NCBI RefSeq assembly: GCF_963678975.1
Contig: NC_089272.1
Span: 64,104,774-64,168,773, forward strand
From: Dysidea avara
Taxonomy: Eukaryota > Porifera > Demospongiae > Dictyoceratida > Dysideidae
Length of the DNA stretch: 64,000 bases
Direction: 5' to 3'
In this document: positions 36,401-48,316 of the stretch, in pieces
Numbering within the stretch: position 1 is the first letter of the stretch
Layout: each line of letters begins with the position of its first letter
Notes under the pieces: generated by a model
What the model was told of the DNA's origin: nothing
Database searches by the model: none
What the model saw: only the letters and a program-made list of their open reading frames with translations
Program-made: the position numbers and the translations under genes

Positions 36401-36459
36401 CCACAAATCAGGGAAGTGCTACACAGCAGTAGCAAGGTCACGGCCACCGCCTGCTTCAT
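30184..36459 (-). CDS. Gene B: Ig-domain protein, tandem paralogue of gene A, frame-broken
   Basis: Exons in transcript order are 36390-36459, 34680-34982, 31938-32243, 31556-31880, 30959-31207, 30727-30886, 30523-30668 and 30184-30474. All have GT-AG borders. The first four match gene A exon by exon, and the remaining four add three more Ig domains, giving a signal peptide and six Ig domains. Introns are phase 1 except between 30727 and 30668, where one Ig domain is split by a phase 2 intron. Exon 31556-31880 is 325 nt against 327 nt in gene A. The missing 2 nt shift the frame so it no longer agrees with the next exon. Gene B is therefore a pseudogene in this haplotype, a sequencing or assembly error, or is rescued by unseen splicing. 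The last exon ends in GTGAGT, so a 3' part is expected; none was recognised upstream of 30184. Confidence 0.7.
30523..30668 (-). CDS. Gene B exon 7: second half of Ig-like domain 5
   Basis: 146 nt, entered in phase 2 and left in phase 1, with acceptor ATATACAG and donor G|GTTAGA. There is no ATG, so it is invisible to start-codon ORF searches. The translation has LLELRVINFTANDSGQYSVV then ITNKAGT, the F-G region of an Ig domain, but Val sits where the second cysteine should be. Confidence 0.7.
30727..30886 (-). CDS. Gene B exon 6: first half of Ig-like domain 5
   Basis: 160 nt, phase 1 in and phase 2 out, with acceptor CCTATAG and donor AG|GTAACA. The translation includes NLDIFIEVSADPMPSVDWLL. 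The Trp is in place, but the first canonical cysteine is replaced (Ile or Val in IFIEV). Confidence 0.7.
30959..31207 (-). CDS. Gene B exon 5: Ig-like domain 4
   Basis: 249 nt (83 codons), phase 1-1, acceptor CTCTATAG and donor G|GTGAGT. Landmarks are IAIPCVVTGLPAP (first Cys) and DSGAYQCFVENIHG (second Cys). The core Trp is replaced by Tyr (SISYRVN). Confidence 0.8.
31556..31880 (-). pseudogene. Gene B exon 4: Ig-like domain 3 with 2-nt deletion
   Basis: Very similar to gene A 7352-7678, but 325 nt instead of 327. Gene A reads GAATTTACATGTTCAG where gene B reads GAATGTGTGTTCAG, at about 31622-31637 (reverse strand). The loss falls on the second Ig cysteine. The shifted frame stays open to the donor but leaves in phase 2, while the next exon needs phase 1. 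Confidence 0.75.
31938..32243 (-). CDS. Gene B exon 3: Ig-like domain 2
   Basis: 306 nt (102 codons), phase 1-1, donor G|GTAAGT. It has the same LLPCNPP, VTWTLD, LPSGDLIVGNV and MYRCHV landmarks as gene A, with replacements clustered near NPPMANPASM. Confidence 0.85.
32244..34679 (-). other. Intron 2 of gene B
   Basis: 2.4 kb with an AT microsatellite (about 32338-32357) and a diverged relative of the 5190/5380 repeat near 32765-32810. It lacks the foldback cluster found in gene A's corresponding intron. No exon seen. Confidence 0.5.
34680..34982 (-). CDS. Gene B exon 2: Ig-like domain 1
   Basis: 303 nt (101 codons), phase 1-1, acceptor TTGTTCCAG and donor T|GTAAGT. It shares ERFPCSFDG, VTWYRND and YHCVLSNEVGS with gene A exon 2, with substitutions mainly around the residues after WYRND. 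Confidence 0.85.
35139..35299. mobile_element. MITE-like inverted repeat, orthologous to that at 14059
   Basis: The ends CAAAGTGGAA and TTTTTCCACCTTG are inverted. Internal GTCAGCAAACCGCAAAAC matches the gene A copy. Its position relative to exon 2 is the same as in gene A. Confidence 0.55.
35881..36229. mobile_element. MITE with TAGGCCACTCC ends in intron 1 of gene B
   Basis: The left end is TTAGGCCACTCCAAATAAAT with TTTCCCGTCC. The right end has GACGGGAAACATATTTGGAG then TGGCCTTA, inverted. It sits between intron blocks different from those flanking the gene A copy. Confidence 0.7.
36390..36459 (-). CDS. Gene B exon 1: signal peptide
   Basis: 70 nt (23 codons plus one base) encoding MKQAVAVTLLLLCSTSLICG then VPP. 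The donor is CCAG|GTAGGC. It is one codon shorter than gene A. The open frame extends upstream without a stop, but I see no earlier ATG there, so this ATG is preferred. Confidence 0.8.
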
Positions 36460-36700
36460 ATCGTCACAGAGCCACGTATCCTCGTCTGTACTGAGATAAC
36501 TGCTGTCCGCCAATATTCAACAGTTTTTCCTGCAATGTGTTTAACTATTCTAATGAAATGTCCAATCAGTTGCTGGTACTATCACGTTTAAACTACGACT
36601 TTTGATGATTCAGCTATCGGGAAACTCCCACTTATAATTATAATACTTTTCCACTACAGAAACATTTTCGCTTGTGTATTTTGAAAATACCATTAGGCCA
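36460..36700 (-). promoter_or_regulatory. Probable 5' UTR/promoter of gene B
   Basis: Conserved with 15222-15470 upstream of gene A. No clear core promoter motif was seen. Confidence 0.4.
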
Positions 36701-36944
36701 CACCTGGTCCACCGCCCGCATCCTTTTTGGAGAATGTGAAATTTTAGAAGGGATATTTTTTTCACACATACTAGCACAATTCTGCTGTGCACATGCACGA
36801 ACACTCAATTATTGCAGTAGAAATTTCCTCCAGGTATGGGGTTCCTGTAAAAAGTAGTGAACTCTAGACAGTTTCTGCCATTGGTAAAAAAAAAAAAATT
36901 ATCAACACCATCACAATGACATGTATACAGCCATGCATTGGCTG

Positions 36945-37050
36945 CCAGCCCACTTGGATTTTAAACACATCCTTTTCTCTAGTCTAGCCACACCATTTTT
37001 CACAGCTTGGCGGTTTGGGTCTAGGCATTTCTTTTCAGTTGCAAGCAAGG
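36945..37050. repeat. Degenerate single arm of the 1828-2150 hairpin
   Basis: CTTGGATTTTAAACACATCC, then CACCATTTTTCACAGCTTGG, follows the order of the right arm at about 2070-2140 (CTTGGATTTCACATC, then TTTTTACAGCTTGG). This shows the hairpin is a dispersed repeat rather than unique to the large element. Confidence 0.5.
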
Positions 37051-39875
37051 CAATGTTCATCAAGCCTTCTACACATTTATACTATAGTAAATATTATATT
37101 GTTTTACTAAGCCAAAACCATGTGAAGTGTTTACTGCCCCAGAAGTGGTTTTAATGCTCAGAACACATGCAGCGGATCATATTGTTGAGCTTCATAAAGT
37201 GTCTGGTGTTGTACATTACAATGTTTTGCTTTTCAGTGCAGGAGAATATGATTTGAAGCTATTTCTTCACAGCAAACTAAATGTTGATGAAATAGACTAA
37301 CTGGAGACAATTTTGGACCAGCCGGCTAACTATATAGTGACAGAAATTTATATAAAATCTCATTATGCAATGTATACAAAAAGTGCTGCAGGGTTTGTTG
37401 TATGTACAAGATTTATTCTGCCAAACACACTGCATAAAGTACCATGAGATGTAGTAATGCACTACTTGATATGGCATGCACTTAGTGAGGCTTTGTTGTG
37501 TATACAGCTAGTGCTGCTGCTGCAAAAAAAAAAAAAAAAAAAAAAAAAAGTAGGACTGCATATGTATAGGTGATGATTGCCTAGTAGATATAGTTGTATC
37601 GAACTTAATGTCTTTTGTCTAGATCTATTGTTTTGACACACTGTTGCTAACACTGTTCACATACATGAACACACACTAAACATTGGCTACATGCACATTT
37701 ATAGTATGTTCATGTTGAGCTGAATCCTGAAAAACAGCTAAAAAATTAAAAGTGGATTTTTTCTCAACAGAGTTAACATTTCAGCCAACCAGAGGATTAT
37801 TGGTAGTCAACAACAGACACATACAGTTTGGCTCCATTACAAGTCCGGGAAAGGGCACTGTACTTATATGGCTTCCACACAAGAAATGTATTGTGAAATT
37901 TTGATTGGCCGTAAATATTACGTCAAACATTTGAACAACAAGATTTTGAAATATTTTTAGCGGGTCAAGCAGTACTACAAATGAGCCAAATCTCAAGATC
38001 GTGTGTAATTGCATCATCCATGAGTTTAATGTTTTTGAGGATTCAGCTCAACGTGAACATACTATAGCCATGCACCAACTACAAATATGGGCATCTTGTG
38101 AACAGCAGTTCACAATAAAAAGTGGTTCACTATAAATGAGCATCTAACTATGATCTAAGTGCAAAATACCTGTCAGTTATAAACCACATAGCTAGCTAAC
38201 AGTCAGAAAGCAAAATTTATGATTGAGTTTCATTCTACACACTAGATCTAGAGTGATTATAAACATTTTAATACACTATTAAGGTGGTACCACAACACCT
38301 ATATATTTTTCTAAAAACCGAGGGCACCTTCAGAGGTATTATATTCACTTCCATTAGGTGTAATCCCTTGATGGTGTTTCTGTAGCACCATCGTGAGTGA
38401 AATCTTTGGTAGTTAGATTATATAATAACAACATAAACTGTAGAAAGACAAGCAAGTAAGTGTATTTGTATACTCAAGGTTTGTGTCTACATAGTTACTT
38501 AAAATCTACTGTCCAGCTTTTCTGTTGCACTTTGTATGTACGTATTGCTATAGTGTACAAATCTAGTTAAGTGTTCAATATGATAGTACAGTTATCAACA
38601 TCTGTAGGTAGGCAGCATCATGCTGTATAGCATGTGATATACACATGTGCAGGGTACCCAGTTGATTCTTTTGTTTCCCATCGATCCCTACCTGTATGCA
38701 TCAAAGTTCTGACCGTCGTGTTCAATTTGAATTGTGTGAACCCAATAATTGTTTTAGACAAAAGGGAGCACTGAATAGTAAATGTGAATATATATGTGTA
38801 TATAAAAGGTTGAGCAGGATGAATATAACTCATGATTTAGTGAACACTGTATAGCTACATATATTCAATATAGGAAGAACTGCTCCTTGTTGCTAATGCT
38901 AACCAATAACAGTAATATTAATAATGCATGGATACTGCTCTACATTTCACAGCTAAGCTTAACACTGTACGATAGTATGCTGTTACCTCTATCAACAATA
39001 CTATTATATTATTAACTGTAGCTATGTACCTGCAGCCTTTGAATTACAATTTGCTCTTGTGCATGATATCATATAATAAATGCTCTAATGTCATCATGAT
39101 CAGCGAAGTGTAATAAGTAACCATTAGAGACCTGGTGTGGCATCTGATAAAGGCCCCAGGGCACTGCCCTGCCTCCAAGCATTGGACCCCCAATCTGAAT
39201 ATCTGTTGTCACACTTTATACACACTGCTTATATGAATACTATTGGCAAGAACATGTAGAGCGTGGCTGGATCCAGCCAATATTAATTCTTAATTTGTCT
39301 ATTGTAATTATTTATCACTACACCCTTGCAGGCCTTTTTTAGGATCATTGTTGTGGTTGCATTGTACACCCTTCATAAATGATGGCTCTCTCAGTTCCTA
39401 TTATGAACCCAAGATTCACTCTAATAAAACAGTCAATACACTTCTCTACTAGAGAGATCACATTATATGGATTGGTAGTTACTTGGATCATATACATGCT
39501 CAGCATACTGCATCATTGTAGCTATAGCTACCATGCACATCTCTACAACAGTGAATTCCTGATTTTGAGGTCCACATCTAAAACAATGTGTTTGAGAACA
39601 CGAGCTTGTGGGCATTCTGGTCATCATGATTAACAAGAGATTCTTTACTGAGGCACTGAAATAATTATTTTATGCAAAGTAGCTCCATATATGTAGCACT
39701 GTTAACATATTAAACAATGAAAGAGTGTATACACAAGTATGTATCAACCAGCTGCTTCATGGTTAAGATAATAAAAAAAAATCTGTCTTCTGTATAAATG
39801 GTTAAAAAAATTGACTAATAAAACTTACAGCTGTAATAAGTTTGTCCTTTTATCTTCGGATACATGCAGTTGTGC
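37051..39875. other. Gene-free stretch between genes B and C
   Basis: AT-rich sequence with a 25-nt poly-A at about 37525-37549, possibly a retroposed tail, and a partial dispersed motif at 39412-39435. No exon supported. Confidence 0.4.
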
Positions 39876-39982
39876 CTACAGTATAACACAGTATAACACT
39901 GTATAACATAGTATAACACTGTATAACATAGTATAACACTGTATAACACAGTATAACACTGTATAACAGAGTATAACACCAA
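39876..39982. repeat. Short tandem repeat of GTATAACACT/GTATAACATA
   Basis: About ten copies of a 10-bp unit, alternating between AGTATAACAC and TGTATAACA variants. Confidence 0.8.
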
Positions 39983-42414
39983 CACTGTATAGGCATTGTA
40001 AGAGTATTTTAAGTGTATAGCTACGTAACTATGCCAGTCATGTAGTTAAACTATATAACTTACTAGAAATTGTTTTATTCTCCTATACAGATCAGTACTG
40101 ACATAATATGCTCAGTAAATTATTAGAGAACAGTTATATTATTAGTGTAGTTAAATTGGATGGAGCTATAGTGCTGTACATGTGTGATGGTCATGTGCAT
40201 GATTAGCTGATGGTGAAGCCACTCAATAACGTACCGGCTATATGTGACCAGCCAGAATTCATGCAGTCTTTCTGCTCAGCAGGTATATAGTATATAGATA
40301 AGTGCATGGGTGATTCATTATTATTTGGAAGCAGTACCACATGAAATCACAAATTATTAAACTAGCAGATTGTATAAAAGAAGCTTTGTTAGTCTTGTAC
40401 TTTCATCTTGTAATTCCTGGAATAATAGTTTTGTGATAACACATAACACTGATACATTTACAAGAGATATTTTGCTGTACCATCAGCATATGGCTTTGTA
40501 CACCAAATTTACTTAGAAGTGATCCGCAGTCAATTAAGAAACCAAGATTTATGCAATGTTCAGCACATTGATAAATCCCATACCAAGTTTCATTATCTTC
40601 AAAGAAGCTCAGATGCATGATGGAGCAATCATAACTTTAAAATAGAATACTTAATTTCAAGGCTGCATATGGGCAAATGACTTGTATTGATTAGCTAGCT
40701 ACTTGTTTCTAGCTCACAAATCTTGAATTTTACAGGCTGGAGATTATTATTATTGTTGTTCACAGCAACAACATAAAAACTGAACACCAAAATGTCCCAA
40801 TATGGACACCACTGGTGATAAGGGTGGTGTCCAGCGGATACTTCAGTTTTTACAAATTAATCAGTGTTTATGCATGAGTAAGCAAGAATGGCAAAGAATT
40901 GAATAACAAAGATGCCCTTACTGTTCCATATAAATGTGCCTGCCCAAACACATAGCTGGTGATAGGTAGTTTTAATTGCATACTTTAGAGCTGCATGCAT
41001 GCAAGGTGAATAAGTTATATTATATAGCACAATTATGATGCTGAACCAGATGTTCAGTGATGAATAACAGTCTTACAGGGTTGTACATGGAGATACACAT
41101 GACTTTTAGGAGCATGAGATTATGAGGAAGATGAGAAACAAGCCTAATTGACAAATTATAGTATCAATTTTTACCATGCATGAAACTTCTTTTTATACAT
41201 GAGTAGCTATAGCTACTACTAACGGATACTAGCCCTATAGCTACATTTTTCCACTGAATGTTTATACTTGCTCAATACTTCACACTGAGAATACAAGCTG
41301 GCAAAACATGTTGCAGCTAAAAGTAAAGAAAGCTGACCCAGGTTATTATAGTCGTCTACTTCAATTGTGGCATGCACTGCATGGTTTTTTGGAAAATGTA
41401 GCTTTGGGAAATTCCGACAAAAATGGCAGGTTTTTTTTTTTTTTTGCCGGCTCAGGACAGCATGGATGAACAAATCAGTCAGGACAGTGTTGCTATCAGT
41501 CACAGTCACTCAATCAGCTATCATTTGAAAAGTTGCTATTTGACAGTAACTTAACATGTAAAATATGTAATGCCGGAGAAAACACACAAAAATCAATTTT
41601 TGGGAGAACATGTATGCATGCAGATTCAGGCCCTTCATATAGGACAGGGGACTGATATTGACTATAAGCTATATCAAGCCTGACTATATCATTACACTAT
41701 ATCAGTCTATCATCTGTTGTGAACAGTGTAGCTATACAGCATTAAAGGAGAGAAAAACTATCATGAAGAATGATGAAAATGGTACATGTACAAAAATAAA
41801 GAAAGCATGTGAGTCCTCTGACAACATGTGACCACAAATAGGACCATGAATGGAACAATGTGTAGGAAAATAAAATATAAGAACTGATATAAGTAGCTGT
41901 TTAACCTAATTAGTGTTCCAGCTCCTTACATCCTTTGCCAGAAAAATCTGGCAGCATCGTCTAATAAACATTTCTTGATGGAAGACTTCGATGTAGGTAC
42001 TCAACTCAGGATGAGCAAAATTTAACTTAAAAATCAAGTAGACTCTTGATTGTAGAAAGCTGGTAGTGGCCCAGCTGCACTCATCTCAACTGTCCGGCTC
42101 ATAGTAATGGGGGATAGCTATGTTTAGGTGGTCAAATTCAGCCAACAGTAACTGTGTTCCAAAACTCAGTCCAGTAGCTAGCTAACTAATACATATAGAT
42201 GTAAGATCAGCAATCCTATAGCTAGCTCTCCAGCAAACAGGATGGAACTTTAAGTGAGGGCTTCCGCTATTAATTACATATTTACATAGTGACGTAGTTA
42301 CGAATTGTGTTCGTCTAATTAGAGAATCATAGGACAGCGGGTACTCCCACTTTGGCGTATTCCTCTCGTGTAACTGCTACCCTGAACATCTTCGTCGGAG
42401 CACAGTTGTAGGCG
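39983..42414. other. Upstream region of gene C
   Basis: No supported gene. A poly-T tract occurs at about 41431-41445. The last few hundred bases should contain the promoter of gene C, but I could not identify core elements. Confidence 0.4.
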
Positions 42415-42466
42415 ATGAAATTCACAAAGTTGGTCGGCCAACTCTTACTACTCGCCCTACTATCAG
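42415..42466 (+). CDS. Gene C exon 1: signal peptide
   Basis: 52 nt encoding MKFTKLVGQLLLLALLS, then a G that is completed by the next exon. The donor is G|GTAGGA, phase 1. The Lys-containing start and Leu-rich core are typical of a leader. Confidence 0.8.
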
Positions 42467-45400
42467 GTAGGAACACGCTGGGCAGTCATTATGGAGTGAT
42501 TTCCTGGCGTTTTGGCGCTAACTTTATATTTTACTAGTAATATATAGTGTCTGCAAGTGTTGTAAGTGGTTGTGTTAATAGATATTGTGATTGTACATAG
42601 CCTTACCTCCTTATGTCTCCGTATACTGTAGAGAGTGTTCCGGATTTGAGTAAACCTGAGGACATTGTACTCTCTTCTACCGATATTGGTCAGCTCACGT
42701 GCAATGGGAGGATAGTAAGTTGGTACAATAGAAGACCCCCAGTGTAGACACATTGTGGGTGTTAGTGTATAGTAAGGATTTGATGTAACATTTCGGTTGT
42801 ACATAACTGAGAGGCTTTAAATAATTTATTTATTGAGCTACCATGGAGACAGCTCATTATTGTCCATAAATGGTCTTTTTCCAACAACTTTGTAATATTG
42901 CTGTCAATATTTGAAGTGATGGCTAACACCATGTGTGTGTTTTGGTATACAATGGAACCTGTGTAAATTACTCACCGCCATAACCACAGAATGGTGGAAT
43001 TGATTGTAAACTGCTGTCGTATCACTTTATAAACACTCTAATTCTGCCATATGGTGGGTTCACATAAGAATGTGACCGTGACAGGGATAAATGCAGGGAT
43101 ACAAGTGCTCTGTAACTTCTATTGAATGTTTTAGTATATTGTCCTGTAGTGGTCACACCCTAAAGTGAACAGGAACAGGGATAAGTGGTCCCTCGTACAC
43201 TATTGCACTTCACACAATTTTGGAAGGTTGATGTAGATGATCATAGTAGTTGATTATATGCTAATGAAGAGAGACAATAAAGAGTTGGATTATATGTGTG
43301 GTGTGGTGCAACACTGTACATCTCTTATCAGTGGACTCATGTGTATATGTGGTGTGCATACGCACTTGTTCAAATGCCTGAATACTAAACTTGGAGATAG
43401 TCGCTTCAACTGTTGGGGATTTGGTGTGGGGGGTTAATTTTTGCAATTTACAAGTTATATAATGGCTTTGTGGTTATGATTGTGAACAACAACTTGATTA
43501 TCGAATTCTTTGTTAGCGAGTAATTATATAACTTGAACATCCCTCGAGTGAAATATGGAAAAAAAATAGCATGAGGCTGTGGGCAAGAGACTAATATAGC
43601 ACGAGTGTTGTATTACACCAGAGTGCCAATCTTTCATATTGCACAAGCGTGATGGTGCTTTAATTAACTGGTTTAAAGTACTTTCTGGTTGTCTTTGTTT
43701 GGAGCGTTCATTTTGTACACTCAAACCATGTTGCTTTTCACCCATCAGACAATCGGTAAGTGTCTATATAGTACAAGTTTGGTCATAAACAAACGGATTG
43801 CATCATTTTGGTTATTTTTGGTGATTTAAAAAGTTAGACACGTGATCAACAATGCTGTAATTTCCATATGCAGTGCTGTATTTTCCTTTCAGTGTTGTAT
43901 GAAATAATACCACTCTTATTTGTTTGATCTTCGCTCACGTAAATGCTTTAAATAGGTTATATGGTATGGTGGCAGTGAGAGGGATAATATTATTAATGTA
44001 AAATATGGGGCCTTTGAAATTGTGATGTTCTAGACCTAATGGTGATCACCAGTGTGACACTTTGTGGGAGGCTAAACACCTATTGCCTGATAATTAATAG
44101 TTTATTGGTGAGGCGTTAATTGAGCTTAACTGAGGAATGTATTGGCCTTGTATTACCTTAGTGTGTGTGTTACTGAGTATTGTGCTGCTGTGAAGGTCTT
44201 GTAGTTGCTTCTTTCACCTTCTCTAATGCCTGCCTAAAAGTTCTGGTAGACTAGCCAGGGGACACTGAAAGCATCTTGGACAATATTCAGGCCTGGGTTA
44301 TCCTCAATGCTAGTGTTTACATGTAGTGTGCTTGATATGATGGTAGGACATCTGATGTTTGTCTGAGCATGTTCCATTTTGGTTGTTTACAATGATGTCC
44401 AATCATAATATTATTGGTATCACCAGACAAAGTACATATTGACTTGACAGTGTTTCAAGGTAAATTGTTTTGTTTAGTTACTATATCCTAGCTTTTACTT
44501 CAAGCAGTATGTGTGCATGATGCCTTCTTGTTGTTGTTGTTGTTGTTGGCCTGTAATGGGATCCCTTAACTCTTCTGGTCAAGTGGTGTGTTACGATGTG
44601 GCCATGACAAGGATATCCCCCATCATACGCACTGCACACACAATTATTACATCATGTAAATGTCATCAACGAGGTTGATGGGAAACCCATACCCACACAA
44701 AGTAGGTGATTTCCTACTGTTTTGGCAACTGACCACACAAAATTAACCATTACTAAATGGAATGAATACCATAAACAATAGTGTAGTAGTATCCAAGAGT
44801 GTTGAATGGCATGTTAGCTTGTAAGAACATTTATGCATTAATGGTTGCTGTATAACTAAACCAAGTGAAAACACTGGAGCTTGTGTGTACAATAACTGTT
44901 GAATACTGGTTGAATAACATGGAAAACTGGCAAACAATACCTGTTGTCATTTGCGTTTTCAAATGTCATTTTGTATAATTGGATATTTACTGAAATATCT
45001 GTGCTGTTTCGCATAATCATCTATCTTGGGCTATGTAGTGCTCTTGAAACTTACTGCTGGAATGGATTGAGCTAAATTAATTGGGAGTAGAAAGTCGTTC
45101 TTATAGAATTCAGACATACCACACTTTGTGATTTGTGACAGTAAAATACGCACACCTAATTTACTAGACAAGGCTGTCAAGTATAGCTTCCCAGGAGTAA
45201 AATATTGACATAATTATACTGTGTTGTGTGTGTGTAGTATATGTGCGCGCGCGCGCGTGTGTGTAGTGTGTTTGTGTAGTGTGTGTGTAGTGTGTTTGTG
45301 TAGTGTGTGTGTAGTGTGTGTGTAGTGTGTGTGTAGTGTGTGTGTAGTGTGTGTGTGTGTGTGTGTGTGTGTAGTGTTTGCGTGTGTGTAGTGTGTGTAT

Positions 45401-48280
45401 ATAATGTGTGTGTGTGTGTGGGTGCGTGCGTGCGTGCGTGTAGTGTGTGCATTAGTGCTGAAACGAATAGCAATATTTACTATTCGAATAGTTGTGAACA
45501 AAAAAATGACTGAATATTTGATTATTCTTTAATCATGTATTTCTGTTGAATAAGTATTGCTAGGGAGGAAGGTAAAGCCTGAGAGCTATTTCTTCTAAAA
45601 CAGAATCTTTACAGCATCATACATGCCACTTTATTCATACTCCAAAGTTTCAAGACTGGCTTTATCCATCTAATCACAGTGTGCAAAGTGCTAATAAATA
45701 TTCGAATAGTGTCTTAACGAATTGAATAGTGTTATGCTGACCGATTAGTCAAATAACCAAATAATTGTTTCAGCACTAGTAGTATACATGCTGTGTATGT
45801 GTGTGGATTTGGTATGTGATGGTAATAGTAATTCTTCATGTTAATGACATCATCATTGTATACTATTGGCCACATTCCATACAAGTTGTTAATGCTATGT
45901 CAAATAATTGCAGTACATTGTGGTGTTTGTGATAAGATTTTGGGAAGCTGTTTGTATTTCTACCTGTAGTTAAGTGTGTTTCTGTATATATTTTCAATTC
46001 TTCTTGCGAAAAGTAATTCCAGCCAGTGTACTACTGTATATCACATTCAAGTTGTTTACAAACTATTCCATTTCAGCTCTGTATTGACAGACCACACTGT
46101 GACCACACGTAGCAGATATTTGGTGTACATACGCACAAATGAAACTTCCCTACTGAAGGAAGGACGCAATAGAAAAACCTTCATAGTCGTCTCCTTTAGC
46201 TCTAAAGAGGACAACTTTATTGCAGCGATGGTGGGCTTGGTCCTGACATGTCCATTATGAGAGTTCTCCACTAACTGTGTTGGTTTGGCCATAATTGGTC
46301 TACTGGTAGCCTCAAGTTGCCCTCAAAGAGTAACACATCTCCTGTGGTTGTGTGGTTTTGATAGTTTATTGTTGTGGAAGTGGTGAATGGCAATGTTTTT
46401 ATAATGAGGTCATTTCTTGACTTTGTTCCCACACATGACAATGATGTAAGGTTGTGTAATTTTGTGTTAGTGTAGAGAGTGTCTGTGCATGTGACGTAAT
46501 CCTTTTATCTGATGCTTTGAGACCTTAACTAAATGTAGGTGTCCTCAAGTGTCCACATTAACAGGTTACAGTGTAATATGAACACATTGGGACCAGCCAA
46601 TAGTGTCCTGATTATCAAGGTGTCCTGATTATCAAGGTGTCCTGATTATCAAGGTGTCCTGATTATCAAGGTGTCCTGATTATCAAGGTGTCCTGATTAT
46701 CAAGGTGTCCTGTTTATCAAGGTGTCCTGATTATCAAGGTGTCCTGATTATCGAGGTGTCCTGTTTATCTAGGTGTCCTGATTATCAAGGTGTCCTGATT
46801 ATCAAGGTGTCCTGTTTATCAAGGTGTCCTGATTATCAAGGTGTCCTGTTTATCAAGGTGTCCTGATTATCAAGGTGTCCTGATTATCAAGGTGTCCTGT
46901 TTATCTAGGTGTCCTGATTATCAAGGTGTCCTGATTATCAAGGTGTCCTGTTTATCAAGGTGTCCTGATTATCAAGGTGTCCTGATTATCAAGGTGTCCT
47001 GTTTATCAAGGTGTCCTGATTATCAAGGTGTCCTGATTATCAAGGTGTCCTGATTATCAAGGTGTCCTGTTTATCAAGGTGTCCTGATTATCAAGGTGTC
47101 CTGATTATCAAGGTGTCCTGTTTATCAAGGTGTCCTGATTATCAAGGTGTCCTGATTATCAAGGTGTCCTGTTTATCAAGGTGTCCTGATTATCAACGTG
47201 TCCTGTTTATCAAGGTGTCCTGATTATCAAGGTGTCCTGTTTATCAAGGTGTCCTGATTATCAAGGTGTCCTGATTATCAAGGTGTCCTGATTATCAAGG
47301 TGTCCTGATTATCAAGGTGTCCTGATTATCAAGGTGTCCTGATTATCAAGGTGTCCTGATTATCAAGGTGTCCTGATTATCAAGGTGTTCTGATTATCAA
47401 GGTGTCCTGATTATCAAGGTGTTCTTATTATCAAGGTGTTCTGATTATCAAGGTGTTCTGATTATCAAGGTGTCCTGATTTTCCCAGTCAGTTTATGTAC
47501 TATGAGATACTGACCAGAGTAGGTGTCCTCAGGTGTCCACATTAACAGGTTCCATTGTGCCCCTATACAATGGGTCTAACATAGTTGTGTCACAGTATGT
47601 GTTGATTGTATTGTGTTCAACAGAAACCTGCTATGGGTAATAAACAGCATGGCTTCTATTTAGTCTCATGTAGGTCTTCAGTAATAGACACCTGTGGCTT
47701 CTAATTTGATTAAATGCCATACAACAATGCCTTATAGCCATTTGTTTGAAATGTGACATTCCAATTATAATTTATTATAATTTATAAATCATGATCTGTG
47801 CATTAGTGTGTATGTCTTGTTTCCTAGTTGTGGTGGTCAGGTGCTGCTGACAATACAACCACATTAACAGTCAACACAACAGGGTCGTACTACTGTACTG
47901 TAGAGCATAACAACACGTTGCTAAGGACTTGTCCTGCTCATGTTTCATTGGTTGAATTCAAACCTCCTGACAATGCAGCAGAACAAACAATTAAAGTATT
48001 TGAAAAAAGTGATGTTGTATTAACTGCTTGCCAGAATGTGACCTCTGTTCCCCCGGCACAAATATCATGGAGAAAGACTGGTAGTAACGAACTACCCAGA
48101 AAGGCTATAGTGCTGCCGTCAGGCAACCTACGGATATCTGGTGCAGCCTTCTCCGGTAATAAGAACAGAAGACATGATGGGGTGTATATTTGTACTGCTA
48201 CTAATAGTGTATCAGGAGAGAATTGGACTAGTCCACCAGTGACAGTGACTAAGCAAAGTAAGCAGTGTGCGTGTGTGTGT

Positions 48281-48316
<36 letters not shown>

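Larger units (their letters stand above)
42715..47827 (+). other. 5.1-kb intron 2 of gene C
   Basis: The largest intron of the gene. It contains a TG-rich microsatellite (about 45220-45450), a hAT-like MITE (about 45452-45779) and the 17-bp minisatellite (46603-47480). Small open frames inside are not supported as genes. Confidence 0.6.

Noticed and set aside
36460-36513. Upstream extension of the gene B signal exon
   Set aside because: The extended frame begins at TTG rather than ATG and would push the hydrophobic leader away from the N-terminus. Gene A shares only the downstream ATG.
42463-42804. 113-aa minus-strand ORF
   Set aside because: It overlaps gene C exon 2 on the opposite strand and has no domain signal.
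45177-45501. Thr-His repeat ORFs on the minus strand
   Set aside because: They are translations of a TG microsatellite.
46841-47053. 70-aa ORF of a repeated CLSRCPDYQGVLIIKV-type peptide
   Set aside because: It is the translation of a 17-bp minisatellite in an intron. Frame periodicity (17 x 3) explains the open frame.
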